Positions 43,750-52,180 of a DNA stretch of 64,000 nt are shown here, piece by piece. This DNA comes from Aestuariivirga litoralis (lineage in GTDB: Bacteria; Pseudomonadota; Alphaproteobacteria; Rhizobiales; Aestuariivirgaceae). A program made the translations under genes and the position numbers. Numbering within the stretch: the stretch's first letter is position 1; each line of letters opens with the position of its first letter. A model generated the notes under the pieces. That model was not told the DNA's origin, searched no databases, and saw only the letters and a list, made by a program, of their open reading frames with translations. The stretch spans positions 248,001-312,000 of the forward strand of contig NZ_QKVK01000002.1 in the NCBI RefSeq assembly GCF_003234965.1. The letters run 5' to 3'.

Positions 43750-44476
43750 GGGAACCTCCGTGCGGGCGTTTTGGCGCGGCCTGCGCGGCCTGTCACGCGC
43801 CATGGCGTCGCAAGCCCCGCTGCTCGCCCTGCTGGCACTGCCGGCCGCGGCACAACAGCAGACGCCGGTGGCCGTCGAACTCGTCCTGGCGCTCGATGCC
43901 TCGGCCAGCGTCGACAAGCGGGAATTCGCATTGCAGGTCCAGGGCCTCGCCGCCGCCTTCCGCGACCCGGACGTGCAGCGCGCGGTGGAGGACCTGCAGC
44001 CGCTGGGTGCGGCTGTCGCCGTCGTGCAATGGGGCGGCCCGGGCGAGACGCAGATCGTGCTGCCCTTCACCCAGATGAACAGCGGGCGCGACGCCAAGGC
44101 CTTCGGCTTCCGCATGGGCCTCATCCACCGCTTCATGTGGGCCAGCGCCACCTCGATCGCCACCGGCATCAGCGACAGCGCGGCGCTGATCGAGGCCAAC
44201 GAATTCGACGGCCAGCGCAAGGTGATCGACGTGGCGGGCGACGGCGAGGACAATGGCGAGGCGGACCTCGAGGCGGCGCGGCAGGCGGCACGCAAGCTGG
44301 GCATCATCATCAACGGGCTTCCCATCATGGCCGACAGCCCGGCCCTGGCCGACTACTACAGGCAGCGCGTCATCATCGGGCCGGACAGCTTCGTGGAGCC
44401 GGCACGGGATTTCGAGGACTATGCCCGGGCGATCCGGGCCAAGCTGCTGAAGGAACTGCGGCCCCTGGCGTCCTAG
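43748..44476 (+). CDS. DUF1194 secreted von Willebrand A-like protein, copy 2
   Basis: 242 residues from the ATG at 43748, preceded by AGGGG at seven bases. An alternative ATG at 43802 gives a shorter leader (MASQAPLLALLALPAAAQQ) but has no ribosome site. The mature domain starts ELVLALDASASVDKREFALQV with the DASAS metal-site motif, and later GQRKVIDVAGDGEDNG. It is a paralog of the protein encoded at 33158, sharing layout and motifs. The protein is probably periplasmic; function is unknown. Confidence 0.87.
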   Translation: MGTSVRAFWRGLRGLSRAMASQAPLLALLALPAAAQQQTPVAVELVLALDASASVDKREFALQVQGLAAAFRDPDVQRAVEDLQPLGAAVAVVQWGGPGETQIVLPFTQMNSGRDAKAFGFRMGLIHRFMWASATSIATGISDSAALIEANEFDGQRKVIDVAGDGEDNGEADLEAARQAARKLGIIINGLPIMADSPALADYYRQRVIIGPDSFVEPARDFEDYARAIRAKLLKELRPLAS

Positions 44477-44490
44477 CCCACTCCCCTGAT

Positions 44491-44568
44491 CCGTCATCCC
44501 GGCGAAAGCCGGGACCCCGCTTCCTTGCGGCCAGCAAAGCGGGGCCCCGGCTTTCGCCGGGGTGACGG
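44491..44568. repeat. REP-like inverted repeat, family A, copy 3
   Basis: Arms begin CCGTCATCCCGGCGAAAGCC at 44491 and end with the reverse complement at 44568, with CCCCGCTT/AAGCGGGG inner parts as in copy 1. It lies between convergent genes. The following 44569-44698 is AT-richer than anything nearby and contains no supported gene. Confidence 0.88.
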
Positions 44569-44698
44569 GTCTGAAGGAGGTCTGGAGCCCCTCGGAAGGC
44601 GATAGGACGGTTTTCCGGTTTACCCAGCTAGGGGACTACCTGCTACTCAAACTACCCAAAATCAATCGTTACGAACTCGATATCGGGCCTATCATCCC

Positions 44699-46297
44699 TC
44701 ACCCCCGCTCCAGCGCCCGGTCCACGGCGGTCGCCGGGATCCACCATTCCCGGCCGCGCGGGGTTTCGACATATTCCGGCCAGGGGAAGTCGATGGGCGG
44801 GGCATAGTCGCACCAGGGCGCCACATCCTCGGCCCGGGCGCGGCGCTCCCGGAACTCCGCCTGCGCCCGGTCGAGGGCGGCCTTGTCGGTCATCAGGTCA
44901 AGGATGGTGCCGGCGATGGTCTTGGCCGCCGTCTCCACCGTGGGGTCGATGGTGGCCGGGATGCCGCCCAGTGCGTTGAGTGCCCATTCGGGATAGCTGA
45001 AGCCCGGCGGCGCCTTGAGCACGGCGCGGCCGATGTAGAAGCGCACCGTGGGGGCGAACCACGTCATGTCGGTGTAGTCGTCGGAGGTGTAGTGCGTCTG
45101 CCAGGACGGCAGGTCGCGCCGCAGCCGGCGCTCCGCCTCCTCAGGCGGCACGAGTTCCGAGAGCTCGTCGGCGAAGGGCTCAGGCATCGGGTCGAGGCCC
45201 AGCTCCTTTTGCAGCGCCTGCGCCACCTTCACGGCATCGTCGCCATAGCGCGGCGCCCCGGCGCGTTCGAGGTTGCGGAAGGTGATCTCCGCCATGGCAT
45301 GATTGGCGAGCCCGGGCTTCGACTTCGACACCCAGTGGCGTTTGACCGTGCAGTGGGCCGCCGCCGCCGCGGCCTCGGCATTGCGGTCGAGCACGGCGTA
45401 GATCTTCTTCAGCATGGCGACGTCCGGGCAGCGCGCCGCGAACATGATCATCGCCATCTGGGCGGCGAGGTTGTCGGCGGTGGCCTGGCCGCTGGCGAGG
45501 ATCGTCTCGTTCAGCGTCCAGGTGCCGGAATGCGGCAGCATGTGGTCGCGCATCATCTTGGACAGCGTGTACATGGCGACGACCGCATCATTGGCACCGG
45601 GTGCCCGGGCCGCGGTGTGCGCGGCGGGAATGGGGGCGCCCGCCGCATCGGTCACGGCTCCTTGCAGCCACGTCTCCGGCCGCTCGCAGAGGAATTCGTA
45701 GATCGCCGCGTAATAGGGCCCGCAATGGGTGTCCCAGCGCGCCGTGTTGCAGAGCGGCAGCATGTAGAAGGGGTGGAAGGAGATGATGGCGTCGAGCCCG
45801 TCATAGTAACCCTTGGCGGCATGGATGGGCTTCGAGCCGCGCACCTTCTCGGCGGGTTCGCCCATGAAGCGGATGGTGCCGGTAATGCCGTTTTTCTCCA
45901 TCGCCGCCTTGGCCGCAAGCGCCCCAACGAGCGAGCCCATGCCGAGGGCCGAATGCGGGTCGGTGTGGCCGCCCGCGAAGCGCGACAGGCCCTTTCGCGG
46001 CTGGCGCCACGGCACCGCGGCCTGGCAGTTGCCGGGCACCGCATCATATTCCGCATAGGCCATGATGGTGGGGCCCGGCCCGTTGGACCAGGTGGCGGCG
46101 AAGGCGGTGGGCATGCCGCCGGAGCCTTCCTCCACCGTGAAGCCCTCTTCGCGCAGCCTTTGCACATACCAGGCGGCCGAGCGGTATTCGCGCCAGGCGG
46201 TTTCGGCGAGATGCCAGATGTGGCTGTTCCAAGAGGACCAGTCCGGCTGCTTCTCCTCCACCCAGCGGAAGGCATCGCTCTTGGCGGCATCGCTCAT
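44699..46297 (-). CDS. M20-family amidohydrolase, AbgB-like
   Basis: 532 residues. Similarity to p-aminobenzoyl-glutamate hydrolase B and related M20D enzymes is seen in WNSHIWHLAETAWREYRSA, IMAYAEYDAVPGNCQ, GHTDPHSALGMGSLVGALA and PTVRFYIGRAVLKAP. It is expected to hydrolyse an N-acyl or aminoacyl amide using two metal ions. Its start overlaps the stop of the MocR regulator gene as ATGA (46294-46297), so regulator and enzyme are made from one message. Confidence 0.87.
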   Translation of the reverse strand: MSDAAKSDAFRWVEEKQPDWSSWNSHIWHLAETAWREYRSAAWYVQRLREEGFTVEEGSGGMPTAFAATWSNGPGPTIMAYAEYDAVPGNCQAAVPWRQPRKGLSRFAGGHTDPHSALGMGSLVGALAAKAAMEKNGITGTIRFMGEPAEKVRGSKPIHAAKGYYDGLDAIISFHPFYMLPLCNTARWDTHCGPYYAAIYEFLCERPETWLQGAVTDAAGAPIPAAHTAARAPGANDAVVAMYTLSKMMRDHMLPHSGTWTLNETILASGQATADNLAAQMAMIMFAARCPDVAMLKKIYAVLDRNAEAAAAAAHCTVKRHWVSKSKPGLANHAMAEITFRNLERAGAPRYGDDAVKVAQALQKELGLDPMPEPFADELSELVPPEEAERRLRRDLPSWQTHYTSDDYTDMTWFAPTVRFYIGRAVLKAPPGFSYPEWALNALGGIPATIDPTVETAAKTIAGTILDLMTDKAALDRAQAEFRERRARAEDVAPWCDYAPPIDFPWPEYVETPRGREWWIPATAVDRALERG

Positions 46298-47721
46298 GTC
46301 AACACTCCAATCAGTTTCGCAGCGGCCTGCTGCAGATCATCCTCGCTGAAGCCGGCGAAGCTCAGCAGCAAACCCTGCTCGCGCTTCCTCCCCGCATAAT
46401 GGCTCGACAGCGACTGCGCCTCGATGCCCTTCGCGGCGAGCTTTTCGACCATCGCCTCGTCGCTCACCCCCGCGGGCAGGCGCAGCAGCAGCATGAGCCC
46501 GGCGGGCGAGGCATCGACGGTGAAGAGCTTGCCCTCGGCCTGCTTCAGCGCCTCGATCAACGCGCGCCGGCGCGCGGCGTAGATGCGGCGCATGCGGCGG
46601 ATGTGGATGGCGAAGGCGCCGGAGCCCATGAACTCGGCCAAGGCCGGCTGGGCCATCAGCGAGGGGGGCGCGCCATGCGACAGGCGCTCCTCGCGGAAGC
46701 GCTTCACCAGCGCCAGCGGCACCACGATGTAGCCCAGCCTGACGATGGGCGAGAAGACCTTGGAGAAGGTGCCGGTGTAGATGACGCGGGCCCGCTTATC
46801 GAGGCTCATCAGCGCGGGCAGCGGCTTTCCGACATAGCGGTACTCGCTGTCGTAATCGTCCTCGATCACGATGGCATCGGCATCGGCCGCCCAGTCGAGC
46901 AGTTCCAGCCGCCGCGCGAGCGGCATGGTGACGCCCGTCGGATATTGCCGCGCAGGCGTCACGAAGGCGGCGCGCGCACCGGGCGCGCGGTCGCAGCCGC
47001 GGGTCACCACCATGCCCTCGGCATCGACGGGCACCGGAATGGCGGTGACGCCGCCCAGTGAGAAGATGCGCCGCGCCGTGGGGTAGCCCGGCTCCTCGAA
47101 CCACACTTCGTCGCCGGGCTTCAGGATCGAGCGGCCGATGAGGTCGAAGGCATCGAGGCCACCCGCCGTCACGATCACCTGCTCCGCCGCGCAGTCGATG
47201 CCGCGCCATTCGTAAAGATGGCGCGCGATCGCCTCGCGCAGCGGCAGCCAGCCGAAAGGGTCGTTGTGCTCGAGCAGTGTCACCGGCGGGTTGCGCCAGA
47301 AGCGGCCGAGCAGGCGCCCCCAGTCGTCGTGCGGGAAATTCTCCCAGTCGACGAGGCCGGAGCGGAAGGGCCGCGCCGGCTCGCGCCTGCCCGTGGCGCG
47401 GGACGGTTCCCGCGCGCGCTCCTTGGGCGACGAGGTGAGCAGCGTCTCGGGGAGTTCCGCCGCGACCCTGGTGCCGGAGCCCGAGCGGGTTTCGAGATAG
47501 CCCTCGCTGACGAGCTGCTCATAGGCCTCGACCACCGTGGCGCGGGCGACGTTGAGCTCCTCCGAAAGGGCGCGTGTGGAGGGCAGCTTGGTCTGAGGCT
47601 TCAGGCGGCCGCTCAGCACCAGCGAGCGCAGCTGGCGCGCGATCTGGCTCTGGATCGGCTCGCGGTCGTCGCGGTCGATGCCGATCTCGCTGGAAGAGGT
47701 GCCGAGAAGTGGTCTGCTCAT
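46294..47721 (-). CDS. MocR-type regulator (GntR winged helix plus aminotransferase domain)
   Basis: 475 residues from the ATG at 47721; upstream codons to 47835 would run into the divergent gene. The N-terminal GntR winged helix (QSQIARQLRSLVLSGRLKPQTKLPSTRALSEEL) is followed by a class I aminotransferase domain with the PLP lysine in TGTFSKVFSP. MocR proteins sense PLP or amino compounds and often control vitamin B6 or amino-acid genes. Likely targets are its own operon with the M20 gene and the divergent flavin protein gene 70 bp away. Confidence 0.92.
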   Translation of the reverse strand: MSRPLLGTSSSEIGIDRDDREPIQSQIARQLRSLVLSGRLKPQTKLPSTRALSEELNVARATVVEAYEQLVSEGYLETRSGSGTRVAAELPETLLTSSPKERAREPSRATGRREPARPFRSGLVDWENFPHDDWGRLLGRFWRNPPVTLLEHNDPFGWLPLREAIARHLYEWRGIDCAAEQVIVTAGGLDAFDLIGRSILKPGDEVWFEEPGYPTARRIFSLGGVTAIPVPVDAEGMVVTRGCDRAPGARAAFVTPARQYPTGVTMPLARRLELLDWAADADAIVIEDDYDSEYRYVGKPLPALMSLDKRARVIYTGTFSKVFSPIVRLGYIVVPLALVKRFREERLSHGAPPSLMAQPALAEFMGSGAFAIHIRRMRRIYAARRRALIEALKQAEGKLFTVDASPAGLMLLLRLPAGVSDEAMVEKLAAKGIEAQSLSSHYAGRKREQGLLLSFAGFSEDDLQQAAAKLIGVLT

Positions 47722-47791
47722 TGATGCCGAACTTGGTCCTTTCCGCCAGACCATATCGCAGGCATTCCGGGGGCACAATGGAGTGACTGAG

Positions 47792-48436
47792 ATGGACGCC
47801 CCCAGCGAGAGAACCCGCGTGAAGCGGATGAACAAGCGCGCCGCCTATGATGCCGAGACGGTGCACGGCATTCTGGACGCGATGCCGATCTGCAATGTCG
47901 GCTATGTCTTCGATGGTGCCCCTTACGTGACGCCCACGCTGCAATGGCGCGAGGGCGACCATGTCTACTGGCACGGCTCATCCGCCAGCCGCATGCTGGA
48001 GGCCTGCACGGAGGCGGAGGTCTGCCTCACCGTGTCGATCATCGACGGCTTCGTCATGGCGCGCTCGGCCTATAACCACTCCTGCAACTATCGCTCGGTG
48101 ATGGTGATGGGCACCGCGCACAAGGTGACGGATGCGGCCGAGAAGGAAATGCGACTCAAGAATTTCACCGAAGGCCTGTGGCCCGGCCGCTGGGACATGC
48201 TCCGAAAAATGACGGCGCAGGAGCTGAAGGCGACGACGGTGCTGAAGCTGTCACTCGCCGAGGCCTCCGCCAAGGTGCGCACCGGTGCGCCGGGCGACGA
48301 CGAGGCGGATTATGCGCTGCCGATCTGGGCGGGCGTGATCCCCGTGCGCATGGAGGTGCTGAAGCCGGTTGATGATCCGCGGCTGATCACCGGGCTGACG
48401 CCGCCCGCGCACATCACGGATTTCAAGATCGGGTGA
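47792..48436 (+). CDS. Pyridoxamine 5'-phosphate oxidase-like FMN-binding protein
   Basis: 214 residues from the ATG at 47792, with GGAG eight bases upstream. The split-barrel flavin-binding fold reads MPICNVGYVFDGAPYVTPTL, HVYWHGSSASRMLEA and NYRSVMVMGTAHKV, closest to the NimA-like/PPOX group. It probably binds FMN and reduces or detoxifies a small molecule. Divergent arrangement with a MocR regulator is common for this family and suggests direct control. Confidence 0.88.
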   Translation: MDAPSERTRVKRMNKRAAYDAETVHGILDAMPICNVGYVFDGAPYVTPTLQWREGDHVYWHGSSASRMLEACTEAEVCLTVSIIDGFVMARSAYNHSCNYRSVMVMGTAHKVTDAAEKEMRLKNFTEGLWPGRWDMLRKMTAQELKATTVLKLSLAEASAKVRTGAPGDDEADYALPIWAGVIPVRMEVLKPVDDPRLITGLTPPAHITDFKIG

Positions 48437-48460
48437 GAAGTCCCCGCAACCCCACCAAAT

Positions 48461-48539
48461 CATCATGCCCGGGCGCGTCCCGGGCATCCTCTTTGCCAGC
48501 CCTAAAGAGATCGCCGGGACAAGCCCGGCGATGATGATG
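48461..48539. repeat. REP-like inverted repeat, family B, copy 2
   Basis: Outer arms begin CATCATGCCCGGGCGCGTCC at 48461 and end GCCCGGCGATGATGATG at 48539, with an internal GGGCATCCTCTTT and AAAGAGATCGCC mirror. It lies between convergent genes and fills most of the gap 48437-48554. Confidence 0.82.
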
Positions 48540-48554
48540 CTGCGTTGTAGCTCC

Positions 48555-48965
48555 CTACTGCGTGCGCCGCACCAGCTCCACCATGTAGGCGGTCGACCAG
48601 CCGAAGCTGAGGAGGCCGTTGGCGGCGGCAAGGCCTGAGAGCATGCGCCATTTCTCGTCGAGCACGATGTCGCCGAAGCCGAGCGTCGAGAAGGAGACGA
48701 GCGAGAAATAGAGCGACGGCTCCAGTTCACTGAACACGCCTGCGAAATAGAAGGTGAGGCCCCAGACCCAGACATTCACCGTCTGCACCGCCATGACGAA
48801 GAGCACGCAGATGACAATGGTGGCGGTGTTGGTGAATCGCCGGAAGACGCGGCGCAGGTGGACGATGACCTTCTCCAGCTTCTGCGCGAAGGCGCTGAAC
48901 AGCTCTGCCTGGAAGATCGCATTCACCGTGATGACGAAGGTGCCAAGGACCAATTGGTAGATCAT
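48555..48965 (-). CDS. Two-transmembrane ion channel family protein
   Basis: 136 residues. Three hydrophobic segments are seen (about 3-22, 49-78, 108-130). The selectivity-filter sequence TLGFGD at 94-99 follows a pore helix (PSLYFSLVSFS), as in small potassium channels (usual TVGYGD). Only one filter is present, so a functional pore would need a tetramer. Its start overlaps the SnoaL gene stop as ATGA, and it is the last gene of the M20-M20-SnoaL run. Confidence 0.82.
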   Translation of the reverse strand: MIYQLVLGTFVITVNAIFQAELFSAFAQKLEKVIVHLRRVFRRFTNTATIVICVLFVMAVQTVNVWVWGLTFYFAGVFSELEPSLYFSLVSFSTLGFGDIVLDEKWRMLSGLAAANGLLSFGWSTAYMVELVRRTQ

Positions 48966-49321
48966 GCGTCCGTCACCTCGACGTGGCGGATGAGGCCAGC
49001 GCTGTCGAAGGTGACCGTCTCCACCCCGCGCCGTGCGACGCGCTGCCCGGTCGAACGCGCGGTCGCTTCGAGCCGCCAGACGGAGCGCACGGCATCGGGC
49101 GCCAGCAGCGCCACCTCGTCATCGATTGCGTGCTGGTCCGGATGATCGGCGAAATAGGCAGTGAAGGCGGCGATGATGGCATTGCGCCCCGCGATCCGCC
49201 CGTTCACGCCGGGAGACTCATAGACGGCGTCCTCGGCGAACATGGGCTTCACCGCCGCCGCGTCATAGGCGTTGAGGGCCGCGTGGTAGCGCCTGAGCAG
49301 CGCCACGGGGTCGAGGGTCAT
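48962..49321 (-). CDS. SnoaL-like NTF2-fold protein
   Basis: 119 residues with the NTF2/SnoaL pattern: LLRRYHAALNAYDAAAVKPMFAEDAVYESP, then GRNAIIAAFTAYFADHPDQ and a C-terminal strand HVEVTDA. Proteins of this fold are small ligand-binding or isomerase-like domains; no specific function is visible. ATGA overlaps couple it to the M20 gene upstream (49318-49321) and to the channel gene downstream. Confidence 0.82.
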   Translation of the reverse strand: MTLDPVALLRRYHAALNAYDAAAVKPMFAEDAVYESPGVNGRIAGRNAIIAAFTAYFADHPDQHAIDDEVALLAPDAVRSVWRLEATARSTGQRVARRGVETVTFDSAGLIRHVEVTDA

Positions 49322-50718
49322 TTACCGAATTCACCCATGATGCGCACCCAGCTGCGGATGCCGCGGCGATAGCTCTCGAGATCATATTTCTCGTTGGGGC
49401 TGTGGATGGCGTCATCGGTCAGCGCGAAGCCGACGAGGATCGAATCCATGCCGAGAATGTCCTTGAAGAAGCGGCAGATGGGGATCGAGCCGCCGGAGCC
49501 CATGAGCACCGTGTCGCGCCGGAACTCGTCCTTCAGCGCCCTGGCCGACTTGGCGATGAAGGGATTGTCCTCCGGGATCTCGGTTGCGGGACTGCCATTG
49601 CCGCCGGCGAATTCAACCTTGCAATCCTTGGGGACAAGGCCCTTCACGAAGCTGCGGAAGGCCTTCAGCACCTTCTCCGGGTTCTGCCTGCCGACGAGGC
49701 GGAAGGTGAACTTGGCATGCGCCTTGGAGGGGAGCACCGTCTTGGTGCCGACACCGGTGTAGCCGCCCCAGATGCCGTTCACCTCCGCCGTGGGCCTGGC
49801 CCAGATCTGCTCCAGCACCGACTTGCCCTTTTCGCCGGCGGGCAGCTTCAGCCCCACGTCCTTGAGGAACTTCGCCTCCGAGAACTTCAGCGACTGCCAC
49901 TGCTTCTTCGTCTGCTTCGGCAGGTCCGACACGCCGTCATAGAAGCCGGGGATCGTCACCTTGCCGGTCTTGTCATGCAGCGCCGCGATCACCTTGCTGA
50001 GCACGCGGATGGGGTTCATGGCCGGGCCGCCATACATGCCGGAATGGAGATCGATCCTGGGACCGGTGATGGTCACCTCCTCGCGCGCCATGCCGCGCAG
50101 CCTCGTGGTGATGGCGGGCGTCTTCGGGTCCCACATGTTGGTGTCGCAGACGAAGGCGGCGTCGCAGGACAGTTCCTTCGCATTGGCCTTGAGGAAGGGG
50201 ACGAGCGAGGGCGAACCCGACTCTTCCTCGCCCTCGATCAGGAAGGTAGCCCTGATCGGCAGCGTGCCGGTGGTGCGGATCCAGGCGCGCGCGGCCTCGA
50301 CGAAGGTCATGAACTGGCCCTTGTCGTCGGAGGTGCCGCGGCCATACATGCGCTTCACCTTGCCATCCGTCTTGATGGTGGGCTCGAAGGGTGGCGTGGT
50401 CCACAGCTCAAGCGGATCGGCCGGCTGCACGTCGTAATGGCCGTAGAACAGGAGATGCGGCGTGTCCTTCGTCGCCTCCTTCGGGGTGTAATGCGCGACG
50501 ACCATCGGCCGCCCCGGCGTCGGGCGCACCTGCGCCTTGAAGCCCAGGCCCTTGAGATCATCGACGATGGCATTGGCCGCCTTCTCGCACTCGGCCGCGT
50601 AAGCAGGGTCGGTCGAGATCGAGGGGATGCGCACCAGCTTGAACAGCCTTTCGAGGCTGTTGTCGAAGTCCTTCGTGGCGGCTTCGAGAACGGCGTTCAG
50701 TTCGGTCATGTCAGTCAC
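49318..50718 (-). CDS. M20-family dipeptidase (CNDP2-like), copy 2
   Basis: 466 residues. Two-metal ligands are visible: His/Asp in LLFYGHYDVQPADP, Asp in GTSDDKGQ, the Glu pair in IEGEEESGSP, Asp in FVCDTNMWDP and His in IHSPNEKYDLESYR. It cleaves dipeptides or acyl-amino acids in the cytosol. It is about as long as, and clearly similar to, the next upstream gene, so they are a tandem duplication joined by ATGA (50715-50718). Confidence 0.92.
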   Translation of the reverse strand: MTDMTELNAVLEAATKDFDNSLERLFKLVRIPSISTDPAYAAECEKAANAIVDDLKGLGFKAQVRPTPGRPMVVAHYTPKEATKDTPHLLFYGHYDVQPADPLELWTTPPFEPTIKTDGKVKRMYGRGTSDDKGQFMTFVEAARAWIRTTGTLPIRATFLIEGEEESGSPSLVPFLKANAKELSCDAAFVCDTNMWDPKTPAITTRLRGMAREEVTITGPRIDLHSGMYGGPAMNPIRVLSKVIAALHDKTGKVTIPGFYDGVSDLPKQTKKQWQSLKFSEAKFLKDVGLKLPAGEKGKSVLEQIWARPTAEVNGIWGGYTGVGTKTVLPSKAHAKFTFRLVGRQNPEKVLKAFRSFVKGLVPKDCKVEFAGGNGSPATEIPEDNPFIAKSARALKDEFRRDTVLMGSGGSIPICRFFKDILGMDSILVGFALTDDAIHSPNEKYDLESYRRGIRSWVRIMGEFGK

Positions 50719-52112
50719 TCTTTTGCAAATTGCGCGATGATGCGGGCCCAGGCGCGGGTGCCGTGCCGGAAGCTGTCGACGTCGTATTTCTCGTTGGGCG
50801 AGTGGGCGCTGTCGTCGGCACCGGAGAAGCCCACCAGCAGGCTGTCGACCTTCAGGTGCGTCTTGAAGGATTCGACCACGGGGATGGAGAAGCCCCCGCC
50901 CACCAGAACCGCCTCGCGTCCGAACTCGTCCTTCAGTGCCGCCTTCGCCGCCCGGATCCAGGGCGTATCCTCCGACACGGCGATGCCGCGCGAGTCGCCG
51001 CCGTCCTCGATGAAACTGGCCTTGCAGTCAGGCGGCAGGCGGTCCTTCACAAAGGCCTTGAAGGCCTTGCGGATCTTCACCGGGTCCTGGCCCTCGACGA
51101 GGCGGAAGGTGAGCTTGGCGGTGGCCTCCGCCGGCAGCACGGTCTTGCTACCCACCCCGCGATAGCCGCCGAAAATGCCGTTCACCTCCGCCGTGGGCCT
51201 CGCCCACATCTGCTCCAGCGCCGAATAACCCTGCTCGCCGGCGGGGATTGCCAGGCCCACGTCGCCCAAGAACTTCTTCGCCGGGAACTTGAGGCCGGCC
51301 CATTGCCGGCGGAGCTTTGCGGGGATGGGTTTCACCCCGTCATAGAAGCCGGGAATGGTGATGCGGCCGCGCCTGTCATGCATCGCCGCCAGCACGGCGC
51401 TCAGCACCTTGATGGGGTTCCGCACCGGGCCGCCGTAAAGACCGGAATGCAGGTCGATTTTAGGGCCTTTCACCGTCACCTCGATGCCGATGCAGCCGCG
51501 GAGGCGGGTGTTGATGGCAGGGGTGCGCGGGTCCCACATCTCGGTGTCGCAAATGAAGGCCGCATCGACGGGAAAGTCACGCGCGTTGGCCTTGAGGAAG
51601 CTATCGATGTGGCTGGTGTCGCCTTCCTCGTCGCCCTCGATCATCACGGTGAGGCGGAAGGGCAGGCTGCCATGAACCTTCAGCCAGCAGCGGCTGGCTT
51701 CCAGAAAGGTCATCAATTGGCCCTTGTCGTCACATGCCCCGCGCGCGAAAATTGCATCCTTGCCGCTCTTTCCCTTGCGGATCCGCGGCTCGAAGGGCGG
51801 CGACGTCCAGAGCTCCAGCGGGTCGGCGGGCTGAACATCGTAATGACCGTAGAACAGGATATGGGGCAGCCGGCCCCCGCCCGGAGGCTCATAGGAACCC
51901 ACCACCAGGGGCTGGCCCGTGGTCTGGCGCAGGCCGGCCTTGAAGCCCATGCCCGTCAACTCTGCCACCAGCCACCGGGCGGCGGCGCGACAATCCTTGG
52001 CATGCGCAGGGTCGGTGCCCACGCTGGGGAAGCGCAGCAGGTCGAACAGGCGCGCCAGGCTCTCAGGGAATTGTTGATCTATTTCTGCAAGAACGGTTGC
52101 GGGATGTACCAA
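50715..52112 (-). CDS. M20-family dipeptidase (CNDP2-like), copy 1
   Basis: 465 residues, first gene of the four-gene minus-strand run. The same ligand set as its neighbour is present (ILFYGHYDVQPADP; GACDDKGQ; IEGDEEGDTSH; FICDTEMWDP; AHSPNEKYDVDSFR), with small changes around the Glu pair that could shift specificity. It is divergent from the SLC13 carrier across 68 bp, which would suit coordinated uptake and hydrolysis, although the carrier family usually handles di- and tricarboxylates. Confidence 0.92.
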   Translation of the reverse strand: MVHPATVLAEIDQQFPESLARLFDLLRFPSVGTDPAHAKDCRAAARWLVAELTGMGFKAGLRQTTGQPLVVGSYEPPGGGRLPHILFYGHYDVQPADPLELWTSPPFEPRIRKGKSGKDAIFARGACDDKGQLMTFLEASRCWLKVHGSLPFRLTVMIEGDEEGDTSHIDSFLKANARDFPVDAAFICDTEMWDPRTPAINTRLRGCIGIEVTVKGPKIDLHSGLYGGPVRNPIKVLSAVLAAMHDRRGRITIPGFYDGVKPIPAKLRRQWAGLKFPAKKFLGDVGLAIPAGEQGYSALEQMWARPTAEVNGIFGGYRGVGSKTVLPAEATAKLTFRLVEGQDPVKIRKAFKAFVKDRLPPDCKASFIEDGGDSRGIAVSEDTPWIRAAKAALKDEFGREAVLVGGGFSIPVVESFKTHLKVDSLLVGFSGADDSAHSPNEKYDVDSFRHGTRAWARIIAQFAKE

Positions 52113-52180
52113 GATGTCACCAGTGGACTCGCTCGCGGCGACAATGTCACGCCGCCCGCCCTTGCGGCAAGGGGCGGCGC

